Below, in pieces: positions 54,682 through 63,265 of a stretch of 64,000 nucleotides of DNA (positions are counted from its first letter, which is position 1; the number at the start of each line of letters is the position of its first letter). The translations under genes were made by a program, and so were the position numbers. The stretch comes from Deinococcus sp. Marseille-Q6407 (lineage in GTDB: Bacteria > Deinococcota > Deinococci > Deinococcales > Deinococcaceae). Location of the stretch: positions 146,501 to 210,500 of the forward strand of contig NZ_CAMPFU010000002.1 of assembly GCF_946848805.1 (NCBI RefSeq). Reading direction: 5' to 3'. A model generated the notes under the pieces. That model saw only the letters and a program-made list of their open reading frames with translations, was not told where the DNA came from and made no database searches.

Positions 54682-55035
54682 ATGCCTTATTCTGCCGTTC
54701 CTGCCGAATTGCTGGTGCTGGCCGTAATCCAGGATGCCGACGTGCCCAAGCTGATGCGGGCGCTGGCTCAGGCCCGGCTGGACGTCACCCGGCTGTCGAG
54801 TTCCGGCGGGTTCCTGCGCGAGGGCAACACCACCTTGATGATCGGGGTCTCGCGGGCCCGGCTGGACGAACTCAAGGACCTCATCTCGCTGAACTGCCGT
54901 ACCCGCAGCCGCATGATGAGCCCGGCCATTCCGCTGGCCGAGCAGGGCGAAGGTCTGGTGACCGAGCCGCTGGAAGTCGAGGTGGGCGGCGCCGTGCTGT
55001 TCGTGCTGGGCGTGCAGGAGTTCGTCAAGCTCTGA
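54682..55035 (+). CDS. darA: Cyclic-di-AMP receptor, PII-like (DarA/PstA family)
   Basis: 117 residues. A trimeric PII-like protein that binds c-di-AMP in DarA/PstA homologues. Seen: [47 protein letters not shown], which contains the T-x-L-S-S-x-G-G-F-L-R-x-G-N-T-T signature of DUF970 proteins (about 37-52), and the C-terminal [17 protein letters not shown] strand. It overlaps the deacetylase gene at TGATG, so the two are coupled. Confidence 0.9.
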   Translation: MPYSAVPAELLVLAVIQDADVPKLMRALAQARLDVTRLSSSGGFLREGNTTLMIGVSRARLDELKDLISLNCRTRSRMMSPAIPLAEQGEGLVTEPLEVEVGGAVLFVLGVQEFVKL

Positions 55036-55973
55036 TGACAGAGCCGACCTCTGCGCCTGCGGCGACTTTTCCCAGATTCATCCATCCTTTCCGCGCCTAC
55101 AGCCCGGCCGAATTTACCTTTCCGCTGCCCGAAGGTCACCGCTTTCCGCAGTACAAGTATGAAGGCGTGCGCGAGCGGGTCTTGCCGCTGTTGCCGGTGC
55201 TGACCGCTCCTCGGCTGCGCTGGGCCCAGGCGGGCCGGGTCCACGATTCGCACTACCTGCGCCGCTGGCGCCGGGGCGAGGTGACCCGGAAGGAGGAGCG
55301 CGAGTTCGGCCTGCCCTGGTCCGAGGAGATGATAGTGCGCACCATGCGGGCCGCCGGGGGCAGCCTGGCCGCGCTGCACGACGCCCGCACTCTGGGCTGG
55401 GGCGCCAATCTGGCCGGTGGCACCCACCATGCCTTTGCGGCGCAGGCCGGTGGGTTTTGCCTGATTAACGACGCCGCTATCCTGTCCCGGCTGGCGCTGG
55501 ACGAGGGCTGGGCGCAGCGGGTGGCGGTGCTGGACCTCGACGTGCATCAGGGCGACGGTACCGCAGCTCTACTGGAGCATGAGCCGCAGGCCTTTACCCT
55601 CAGTATCCACGGCGAGCGCAATTACCCTTTCCGTAAGCAGCGCAGCAGCCTGGACCTGGGCCTGCCCGACGGCACGACCGACGCCCAGTATCTGGAGGTG
55701 CTGTCGGGGCAGGCGCTGCCGGCACTGGAAGCTTTTCGCCCCGACCTGTTGCTGTTTCTGGCCGGCGCCGACGTGCTGGCCGGCGACCGTTTCGGCCGCT
55801 TTGTGCTCACGCTGGACGGCATCCACGAACGCAACCGCCGGGTACTGACCTGGGCCCGCGACGCCGGGTTGCCGGTGGTCAGCATGATGGCCGGCGGCTA
55901 CAACGCCGACCATGCCCTTACCGTGGCAGGACACGCCAGCGTGGTGGAGCAGGGCCTGGAAGTATTCGGCTGA
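55035..55973 (+). CDS. Histone deacetylase superfamily deacetylase
   Basis: 312 residues from ATG 55035, sharing one base with the darA stop. Arginase/HDAC fold: [29 protein letters not shown] at the N-terminus (H-R-F-P-x-x-K-Y type), [19 protein letters not shown] with the catalytic His pair, [15 protein letters not shown] carrying two zinc ligands, [10 protein letters not shown], and [16 protein letters not shown] with the third zinc Asp. A Zn-dependent deacetylase for acetyl-lysine or acylated amines, close to bacterial AcuC-like or class IV HDACs. Confidence 0.9.
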   Translation: MTEPTSAPAATFPRFIHPFRAYSPAEFTFPLPEGHRFPQYKYEGVRERVLPLLPVLTAPRLRWAQAGRVHDSHYLRRWRRGEVTRKEEREFGLPWSEEMIVRTMRAAGGSLAALHDARTLGWGANLAGGTHHAFAAQAGGFCLINDAAILSRLALDEGWAQRVAVLDLDVHQGDGTAALLEHEPQAFTLSIHGERNYPFRKQRSSLDLGLPDGTTDAQYLEVLSGQALPALEAFRPDLLLFLAGADVLAGDRFGRFVLTLDGIHERNRRVLTWARDAGLPVVSMMAGGYNADHALTVAGHASVVEQGLEVFG

Positions 55974-56007
55974 CTGGAACCGGCGACTTTGCCCGCCCGA
56001 GTCCGGC

Positions 56008-57621
56008 TTAGCTGCCTTCGCCCGTTCCCTGTTCCGGTGCGCTGGCCGGGAAGCCCTGCAGCGCGCTGGCATATTCCAGAAAGCTCATTTCTTCCTCATC
56101 GCTGCCGTCTCTGCTGTGGTCGTCGCCCAGTTCCTTGAGGGCGGCCGGCAGCTGCGCCAGGACAATATCCACCGTGCGCTCGGCCTGCTCGTCCAGCGAG
56201 AGATGATCCAGAATGGGCACCTCGTGGCGCTCGGCCACCCGGATCAGGTAGTCCTGCAGGCTACGGATTTCCTGAAAGCTCTGCAGATAACGGCTTTCGG
56301 GCCGCGCCGCCGCCGTTTCCTTTTCGCGCCGGGTAAAGCGCGAGCGGTGTTCGTCCTCGTCGGGAATCACCAACAGCACCTGCACCACGATGGCATTCTC
56401 GGCCAGCCGGGGGTCCAGAAACCCGGGCACCAGATGCACCCCTTCGGCCACCAGGTCGGCATTCTCGTGAATCAGGCGCTGGGCGATGGCGTTCAGGCCC
56501 ACCGACACCTGCCGGGTCTGCTCGCGGAAGCCGATTTCCAGCGCCTGCTGATCCGGGTGCTCGGGCCGGTGCTCTCCGGGCGGCAGCAGGTATTTCCAGG
56601 CTTGAAAGGTGCTGGTGTGCAGCGTGGGCATCAGCTGCGGCGAGATCATGGCCCGCATCACCTCGCGTACCGAATCGGTGTTGATGATCCGGGGAATGCC
56701 CAGCCGGTACGCCACTTCCGATGCCAGGTGGGACTTGCCGGTGCCGGACACCCCGCCGATCATCACCAGCAGTGGCCGCGGCAGGTGCCGAATGGCCCGC
56801 AGCAGCCCGTAGCGAGCGCTGACATGTTTGCCGGTTTCGTCGCGCAGGCGGCGCTGCACCATCCGGCGAATCTGGGCGCGGGTCACCACCCGGTCGCCGG
56901 TGCCCTGCAGGTCGCGCTGCACGGCGCGGGCCAGGGTGCGGGCGGCGTCCGGCGCCGCTCCGGCCGCCAGCAGCGACTGCATCAGAATCCCCTTGCTGAA
57001 CGGAATCGGCTGCTCGTGTTCCGGGCTGTCAGTGCTGATGACCCCTACCCGCCCCTGATGGCTCAGGCTGAAGCGGTAGGTCCGGGCAAAATGTTCGCCG
57101 TATTTCTGCGCCAGCACCTCGGCGGCGTGGTCCTGCAATTCCTCGGCGCTGACTTCACGCAGGCCTTTTTCGCGCAGATAAAGCTCCACCTGGCGGGCCG
57201 CCGCGTAGGCTTCTTTGGTGTCCAGGCCGGTATCGTCCAGCCGCCGGGCCAGCACCGAACGCGAAAACGGCATCTTGCCGCTTTGCGAGCGCACCTGAAT
57301 ATCCTGAAAAAAGGGCGTCTGCTGCTCTACCTTGCGGGCCAGCGAGCGGCCGGACTGCTCCTTGGTGACCCGCACCAGCAGGTCGTGCAGGTCCTCGGTG
57401 CGGATGGGGCTTAAGGCATGGTCACGCAGGTACTGCTCCACATAGCGGGCGATGCTGGCCGCCTCCTTGCGGTTGGCTCCAGCATGCAGCAGGGTACGGA
57501 TCAGCAGCCCACGGCTAAAAGGCCAGGCATGCTTCGGCGGGCCGACCAGCAGGTCCAGCGTTTCGCTGCTGGCGGCCTGCTTGTCTGCCTTGCCTTTTTT
57601 TCCTGAGTCCTTGTTGGCCAC
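56008..57621 (-). CDS. Triple ATP-cone / 2-phosphoglycerate kinase-like protein
   Basis: 537 residues from GTG 57621 (AAGGAG 5 nt upstream). Three ATP-cone-like modules open the protein (about 33-100, 117-190, 207-275), each starting PFSRG/PFSRS/PFSKG and predicted to bind adenine nucleotides. A P-loop kinase domain follows with GGVSGTGKS (289-297), INTDSVREVMR, VSVGLNAIAQRLI and VAEGVHLVPGF, as in archaeal 2-phosphoglycerate kinases that feed cyclic 2,3-diphosphoglycerate synthesis. The acidic tail is low complexity. The substrate in this lineage is unproven. Confidence 0.8.
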   Translation of the reverse strand: MANKDSGKKGKADKQAASSETLDLLVGPPKHAWPFSRGLLIRTLLHAGANRKEAASIARYVEQYLRDHALSPIRTEDLHDLLVRVTKEQSGRSLARKVEQQTPFFQDIQVRSQSGKMPFSRSVLARRLDDTGLDTKEAYAAARQVELYLREKGLREVSAEELQDHAAEVLAQKYGEHFARTYRFSLSHQGRVGVISTDSPEHEQPIPFSKGILMQSLLAAGAAPDAARTLARAVQRDLQGTGDRVVTRAQIRRMVQRRLRDETGKHVSARYGLLRAIRHLPRPLLVMIGGVSGTGKSHLASEVAYRLGIPRIINTDSVREVMRAMISPQLMPTLHTSTFQAWKYLLPPGEHRPEHPDQQALEIGFREQTRQVSVGLNAIAQRLIHENADLVAEGVHLVPGFLDPRLAENAIVVQVLLVIPDEDEHRSRFTRREKETAAARPESRYLQSFQEIRSLQDYLIRVAERHEVPILDHLSLDEQAERTVDIVLAQLPAALKELGDDHSRDGSDEEEMSFLEYASALQGFPASAPEQGTGEGS

Positions 57622-57690
57622 CGGTACTCCTTGCTGTGGTCAGTGGATGCGAGCTGGCCGCGGCTGCTTTGTCGTGGGCTTCAGCAAAGG

Positions 57691-57696
57691 AGTATA
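57691..57696 (-). promoter_or_regulatory. Possible -10 element for the ATP-cone kinase
   Basis: TATACT, about 70 nt upstream of GTG 57621, giving a leader that would carry the AAGGAG Shine-Dalgarno. Confidence 0.4.
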
Positions 57697-57755
57697 GCGT
57701 TTCCCCGGCAATGACGGCAGGAAGGGCGCCACGACGCAGAAAAATTGCCTCTCGC

Positions 57756-58355
57756 TCAGCGCTTGAGGGCGCCGCCCAGCAGCAGGTCTAGCGACATCCG
57801 CAGCTCGTCGTGCAGGCCGCGGCCGGTGCCGTAAGCACTCCAGCGCAGCGCCACCAGCAGGTAGGTGTCGGCAATCAGGTTGCTGATCCGGGCCAGGCTG
57901 AGGTCCGAGCGTAGTTCGCCGGCCTCGTGCAGAGGCCGTAAAATCAGCTCCACCACCCCGCTCAGCCGCAGCGCCCGGTAAGCGGTCTGGGCGCGCTCGG
58001 GGTTAGGATTCATCACCTCGTAGGCCAGCGGGGGAAACAGGTCGCGCTCGCGGGCGTTCTCGTCGGCCAGCAGCGACCAGACCTCGTACAGCACCTGCAG
58101 CGGCGGCCGGCCCTCGTTCAGCCGCTGCTTGGCTTCGGCTTCCAGCTTGTCCACCACCAGGCTGCCGTAGTCCAGCAGCACCGCTTCCTTGTAAGGGTAG
58201 TAATTGAAAAACGTGCCGCGCGAGACTCCGCTGGCCCGGGCAATCTCGGTGGCCGTGGTGTGTTCGAAGCCGCTTTGTTTGAACAGAGAAATGGCGGCCT
58301 CGTAGATTTCGCTGCGGCGCCGTTCCTTTTGGCGTTCGCGTAGGGACAGTTCCAT
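57756..58355 (-). CDS. TetR/AcrR family transcriptional regulator
   Basis: 199 residues. The N-terminal helix-turn-helix spans about 10-55: RRSEIYEAAISLFKQSGFEHTTATEIARASGVSRGTFFNYYPYKE, listed here as a TetR_N domain. The C-terminal ligand/dimer domain is divergent. TATGCT lies 11 nt before the ATG. It is divergent from the LysM-NlpC gene, and the 240-bp gap could hold an operator, though I see no clear palindrome. Ligand unknown. Confidence 0.9.
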   Translation of the reverse strand: MELSLRERQKERRRSEIYEAAISLFKQSGFEHTTATEIARASGVSRGTFFNYYPYKEAVLLDYGSLVVDKLEAEAKQRLNEGRPPLQVLYEVWSLLADENARERDLFPPLAYEVMNPNPERAQTAYRALRLSGVVELILRPLHEAGELRSDLSLARISNLIADTYLLVALRWSAYGTGRGLHDELRMSLDLLLGGALKR

Positions 58356-58477
58356 GAATGGCTGTCAGCATAGCGCCGATTGTCTTTTTTCAGGCAAAAA
58401 GGTACTTCCGGGGGCCAAGAGCCCGCAGGCCCGATGCGTGCCTGACGCTACTGAACACCTTTTATGAGAACTAGATC

Positions 58478-58506
58478 TTGGCAAATTAAGTGATGGATGT
58501 TACCTT
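58478..58506 (+). promoter_or_regulatory. Promoter of the LysM-NlpC/P60 gene
   Basis: TTGGCA (58478-58483), 17-bp spacer, TACCTT (58501-58506). Start near 58513 would give an 84-nt leader with AGAGAG before the ATG. Confidence 0.5.
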
Positions 58507-58596
58507 GGTTGAGCAAAGTCTGACCAAAAGACAGATTCCGGGCAGCCAGGACGTCAGCGACGCTCCGAACCTCTGCCCCTGAAAGAGAGTGAGCCT

Positions 58597-59580
58597 ATGC
58601 CGATAACTGGTGACCCATTGTCCCTTTTCAGTGTCCGTCTGTCCCGGGCCCTGTTGCCCGCCCTGACCTGCTTTGGTCTGCTGGCGGGCAGCGCTTTTGC
58701 TCAGCCCGACATTCCTGCCGGAGTGCCGGCCGCCGCCGCTGCCCCGCAGCAACTGACCTCCTACAACGAGGTCGTGGTGAAACGCGGCGACACCGCCTAC
58801 AACCTGGCCCGCGAGTACGGCCTGACCGTGCCGCAGCTGCTGGACCTTAACGGTTTGGCCTCCCACGACCTGGAAGTGGGGCAGACCCTCAAAGTGGCCG
58901 TGATCCCTCCGCGGCAGGTGGTCAAGGGCGACACTCTCTATAGCCTGGCCCGCAACAACGGCCTGACGGTAGAAGCCCTGCAGGCGGCCAACGGCCTGAG
59001 CGACACCAACATCGAAATCGGTCAGTGGCTGGCTATTCCGGCTGCCCCTCAGGCGCGGCCCATGCCCGCCGAGGTGCTGGCCGAGTCCCCGGCTTTCTCG
59101 GTAACGGCCCCGGCTGCTTCAACTCTGGCCGACAGCGCCAGCGAATCCCTGGGCTGGCGCCGCAACGCCATGGCGATGCTGAACACCCCTTACGTGTACG
59201 GCGGCAACTCGGCCACCGGCGTGGATTGCAGCTCCTTCGTGGTGCGGGTGTTCCAGCCGCTGGGATTGACCCTGCCGCGCACCAGCGCCCAGCAGGCCAG
59301 GGTGGGGAAAGCGGTGCCGCGTTCCTCGCTGCACGGCGGCGACCTGGTCTTTTTCGATACGGTGGGCCGCGGCAGCGTGACCCACGTGGGGATTTACCTG
59401 GGCAACGACCAGTTCGTGAATGCCAATTCCTACTATGGCCGGGTAGTCATCGACAAGCTGGAAGCCGACCGTTATTGGGCTCCCCGTTACCTGAGTGCCC
59501 GGCGCGTGCTGGACAGCTCGACCGTGGCGCAGCTGAGCAGCGGGCAGACCCTGGCCCTGCGCCCCGGCGGCGCCGACTGA
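58597..59580 (+). CDS. Secreted LysM-NlpC/P60 peptidoglycan endopeptidase
   Basis: 327 residues. Signal peptide (about 1-32, ends GSAFAQ), two LysM domains (about 52-98: VVKRGDTAYNLAREYGLTVPQLL; about 104-150: VVKGDTLYSLARNNGLTVEALQ), then an NlpC/P60 domain (about 185-300) with catalytic Cys in GVDCSSFVVRVFQ, His in VTHVGIYLGND, and the third residue in the VNANSYYGRV region. Cuts peptide stems of peptidoglycan in the envelope, for growth or separation. TAccTT promoter 84 nt upstream. Confidence 0.92.
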   Translation: MPITGDPLSLFSVRLSRALLPALTCFGLLAGSAFAQPDIPAGVPAAAAAPQQLTSYNEVVVKRGDTAYNLAREYGLTVPQLLDLNGLASHDLEVGQTLKVAVIPPRQVVKGDTLYSLARNNGLTVEALQAANGLSDTNIEIGQWLAIPAAPQARPMPAEVLAESPAFSVTAPAASTLADSASESLGWRRNAMAMLNTPYVYGGNSATGVDCSSFVVRVFQPLGLTLPRTSAQQARVGKAVPRSSLHGGDLVFFDTVGRGSVTHVGIYLGNDQFVNANSYYGRVVIDKLEADRYWAPRYLSARRVLDSSTVAQLSSGQTLALRPGGAD

Positions 59581-59807
59581 GGCAGCGGGCCCACCTTTCA
59601 GGAGAGATCCACAGGGCGGTGGCTTCCAGTAAGCGTCACCGGCAAGCACATTGTACCACTGCCTGTCTAACAGATGGAAGGATAGTTGCTCTTTCACTTG
59701 GCGCAGGGTAGAAAAGTAAGCTGATATATTTTTAACTGGAGCTACAGTGCTCCCGGTTTCAATGTAAGCCCGCTTACCGGATTCTGAGAAATGTGGCTGA
59801 AATTCCG
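59581..59807. other. AT-richer intergenic region, no gene seen
   Basis: Between the hydrolase stop and the murA promoter. It holds a small hairpin (GGTG-GCTT ... AAGC-GT-CACC near 59620) that may end the hydrolase transcript, and a GGAGC/GCTCC hairpin near 59739-59753. No open frame with coding features or riboswitch motif was found. Confidence 0.5.
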
Positions 59808-59837
59808 TGGACACCCCCGGCCAGGGCTTGCTACTAT
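59808..59837 (+). promoter_or_regulatory. Promoter of murA
   Basis: TGGACA (59808-59813), 18-bp spacer, TACTAT (59832-59837). It gives a transcript with about 130 nt of leader before murA. Confidence 0.5.
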
Positions 59838-59844
59838 GCAGCAC

Positions 59845-59975
59845 GAGATTGGTCCTCCTCACATATTTGTGGGAAACGGGGGTTAAAACGGTGCCTACCC
59901 CCACCGGCATTGCCGGGGACCGGCCAGGCTTATTTCACCCTCCTGCTGCTGCTGCAGCCCTGAAAGGAACCACCC
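59845..59975 (+). promoter_or_regulatory. Structured 5' leader of murA
   Basis: Candidate pairings: GGGGGT 59878-59883 with ACCCCC 59897-59902; CGGTG 59889-59893 with CACCG 59902-59906 (a crossing, H-type pseudoknot geometry); and CCGGC 59904-59908 with GCCGG 59912-59916, which excludes the second pairing. AAAGGAA sits before the ATG. Regulatory role is inferred. Confidence 0.35.
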
Positions 59976-61262
59976 ATGCATCTATCCCCACTGCGTATCC
60001 AAGGCGGACGTCCCCTTGGAGGAGAGTTGGCTGTTCAGCCCAGTAAAAATGCCGCCCTGCCCATCCTGGTGGCCAGCCTGCTCAGTAGTGAGCCGATTAC
60101 CCTGCATGGCATTCCCCGCCTCAGCGATGTCTACACCATTCTGGAACTGGCCAGCCACGTCGGCGCCCGCCATGCCTGGACCGGCCCCAACAGCCTGACC
60201 ATCCACACCCCCGAATTGCTGCACACCGATGCGCCTTACGCGCTGGTCAGCAAAATGCGCGCGTCGTTCATCATGATGGGCGCCCTGCTGGGCCGCGCCG
60301 GTGAGGCCACCGTCAGTATGCCCGGCGGCTGCGCCTTCGGGTTCCGCCCGGTGGACCAGCATGTGAAGGCCTTCCGCGCCCTGGGCATTGATGTGGCCGA
60401 GGAAGGTGGCAACTTCCACGCCACCCGCACCAACCACTTCGGCGGCCGTTTCGTATTTGAGATGCTGACCGTGGGCGGCACCCACAACGCCATCTTGGCC
60501 TCGGTGCTAGGCGAGGGCACTCAGGTGACCCTGGAAAACGCTTCTATCGACACCGACGTGGTGGACCTGATCGGCTTCCTGAACTCGCTGGGGGCCGATA
60601 TTCGCGGCGCCGGCACCAATACCCTGGAAATTCACGGTGTCCGGGCCCTGCGCGGCGGCGAATACCGGGTCATCCCTGACCGCATCGAAGCCGGCACCTT
60701 TATGCTGGCTGCCGCTGCCACTCGTAGCCGCCTGACCCTGACCGACCTGCGCCCCGATCACGTGCGCGCGCTGAGCAGCAAACTGGGCGAAATGGGTGTC
60801 AAAGTGGTGGAATCCAATGACTCGCTGGTGGTGGACGCCACCCAGGGCCTGCTGCGCCCGGCCGACGTGACCACCCAGAGCTACCCGGGCTTTCCGACCG
60901 ATCTGCAGCCGCAGATGAGCGCCCTGCTGGCCACCGTGGACGGCACCAGCATCGTGCAGGACCCGGTTTACAAGGACCGCCTGACCCACGTGGCCGAATT
61001 GCAGCGGATGGGCGCCGACATCAAGGTGAGCGGCTACAGCCAGATTATCCGCGGCACCCGGCTGCGTGGTGCCCCGGTCAAGGCGGCCGACCTGCGCGCC
61101 GGTGCAGCGCTCTTTATCGCTGCCCTGACCGCCGACGGCGAAACCGTGATTGACGGCGTGGAATATCTGAACCGTGGCTACGAAAATCTGGCGGCTCGCC
61201 TGCGCAGCATCGGCGCTGATGTGCATCAGCCGGAAGTGAACCTCGCTTCGGCAATGGACTAA
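59976..61262 (+). CDS. murA: UDP-N-acetylglucosamine 1-carboxyvinyltransferase
   Basis: 428 residues. First committed step of peptidoglycan synthesis, adding enolpyruvate to UDP-GlcNAc. Seen: IQGGRPLGGELAVQPSKNAALPIL with Lys24-Asn25, SKMRASFIMMGALLGR, the catalytic-loop Cys119 in MPGGCAFGFRPVDQH (target of fosfomycin), and TDLQPQMSALLA. It has Cys, not Asp, so it is predicted to be fosfomycin-sensitive. It has a long leader and a Shine-Dalgarno. Ends with a bidirectional terminator shared with ald. Confidence 0.96.
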   Translation: MHLSPLRIQGGRPLGGELAVQPSKNAALPILVASLLSSEPITLHGIPRLSDVYTILELASHVGARHAWTGPNSLTIHTPELLHTDAPYALVSKMRASFIMMGALLGRAGEATVSMPGGCAFGFRPVDQHVKAFRALGIDVAEEGGNFHATRTNHFGGRFVFEMLTVGGTHNAILASVLGEGTQVTLENASIDTDVVDLIGFLNSLGADIRGAGTNTLEIHGVRALRGGEYRVIPDRIEAGTFMLAAAATRSRLTLTDLRPDHVRALSSKLGEMGVKVVESNDSLVVDATQGLLRPADVTTQSYPGFPTDLQPQMSALLATVDGTSIVQDPVYKDRLTHVAELQRMGADIKVSGYSQIIRGTRLRGAPVKAADLRAGAALFIAALTADGETVIDGVEYLNRGYENLAARLRSIGADVHQPEVNLASAMD

Positions 61263-61313
61263 GCGAAGCAAGCGGCTGGCAACTGGGCCGCTGGTTCCAG
61301 TAGTTGAACTGAA

Positions 61314-61360
61314 CAACAAAACAGGGGCCGCCTCTTATGAGCGCGGCCCCTGTTTTGTTG
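61314..61360. terminator. Bidirectional terminator between murA and ald
   Basis: An 18-bp stem: 61314-61331 with 61343-61360 (core ACAGGGGCCGC / GCGGCCCCTGT), flanked by A-rich and T-rich sides. It lies between convergent stops, so it can serve both genes. Confidence 0.9.
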
Positions 61361-61372
61361 ACTTGTGAAGGT

Positions 61373-62491
<1,119 letters not shown>

Positions 62492-62605
62492 CGCTTGCCT
62501 CCTTGGCTCTGAGCGCAGGTCGGGACCCGAAAAGGGAACCCCCGGCCAGGCTGAGACTGCCCGCTGAGGCGGGCGGCCTGCTGCCTTACTGCGCTGAAGT
62601 GATAA

Positions 62606-62642
62606 CGCAATCTTAACGCTGCACTGGCGTAAGGCGATTGCG
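62606..62642. promoter_or_regulatory. Imperfect palindrome in the ald-lrp intergenic region
   Basis: CGCAATC at 62606-62612 and GATTGCG at 62636-62642 are exact arms, with partly complementary TTAACG/CGTAAG inside. Candidate Lrp operator controlling both divergent genes. Confidence 0.5.
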
Positions 62643-62693
62643 CTGGATATGGCTTCTTGGGGCCTTCGGCGCAACAAGGCTGCGTAAAGCTGC

Positions 62694-62699
62694 TAATCT
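62694..62699 (+). promoter_or_regulatory. -10 element for the Lrp-type regulator
   Basis: TAATCT, 10 nt before ATG 62710, with CGGAG between. It may be near-leaderless. Confidence 0.4.
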
Positions 62700-62709
62700 C
62701 CGGAGAAAT

Positions 62710-63180
62710 ATGGCGCCCCTGGAACTTGACGAGATTGATCTGCGTTTGCTGGATATCCTGCAGCGCGACGGCCGGATTGCCAACACCGAACTGGCCGACG
62801 AGGTGGGCCTGACCCCGGCCCCCACCCTGCGGCGGGTGCGCCGGCTGGAAGAAGCCGGGCTGATCCGGCGTTACGTGGCGCTGCTGGACCCGGAAATGAT
62901 CGGACGCGGCTTTCTGGTGATGGTGCGGGTGACCTTATCGGGGCAGACTAAGGCTGGATTTGAAACGTTCGGCGAGCAGATGCGCCGCCGCCCCGAGGTG
63001 CTGGAATGCTACCTGTGCCTGGGCGGCACCGACTATTTTCTGAAAGTGGCGACCCGCGACCTGATGGAGTATCAGCGTTTTCTGGTGGACGTGCTGGCCG
63101 CCAATCCGCTGGTGCAGCACACCGATTCGATTCTGGTGGTCAAGCAGGAAAAGCAGACCACGGCTCTGCCGCTGGAATAG
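62710..63180 (+). CDS. Lrp/AsnC family transcriptional regulator (AldR-like)
   Basis: 156 residues. N-terminal helix-turn-helix: LELDEIDLRLLDILQRDGRIANTELADEVGLTPAPTLRRVRRLEEAGLIRRYVA (about 4-56, a full AsnC HTH) and a C-terminal RAM ligand domain (about 70-150) with ECYLCLGGTDYFLKVATRDLMEYQRFL. Divergent from ald with a palindrome between them. By analogy it activates ald in response to alanine or another amino acid. ATG 62710 is preferred over upstream codons. Confidence 0.93.
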   Translation: MAPLELDEIDLRLLDILQRDGRIANTELADEVGLTPAPTLRRVRRLEEAGLIRRYVALLDPEMIGRGFLVMVRVTLSGQTKAGFETFGEQMRRRPEVLECYLCLGGTDYFLKVATRDLMEYQRFLVDVLAANPLVQHTDSILVVKQEKQTTALPLE

Positions 63181-63252
63181 GCGCTGGCCTGCCCGCGTGC
63201 CTGGGCTGAGAAAAGTCGTCCGTCAGATAGGCAAGATGTCAGAGCGGCGCCG

Positions 63253-63258
63253 TAGAAT
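63253..63258 (+). promoter_or_regulatory. -10 element for the cyclophilin lipoprotein
   Basis: TAGAAT, 7 nt before ATG 63266. Confidence 0.5.
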
Positions 63259-63265
63259 GGGGGCC

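Noticed and set aside
55912..57414. A 500-codon open frame antisense to the ATP-cone kinase
   Set aside because: Shadow frame from GC bias; the minus-strand gene has a clear P-loop and start.
58386..58596. Possible c-di-AMP (ydaO-type) riboswitch upstream of the NlpC/P60 gene
   Set aside because: The family often follows such hydrolases, but the conserved ydaO core motifs are absent here.
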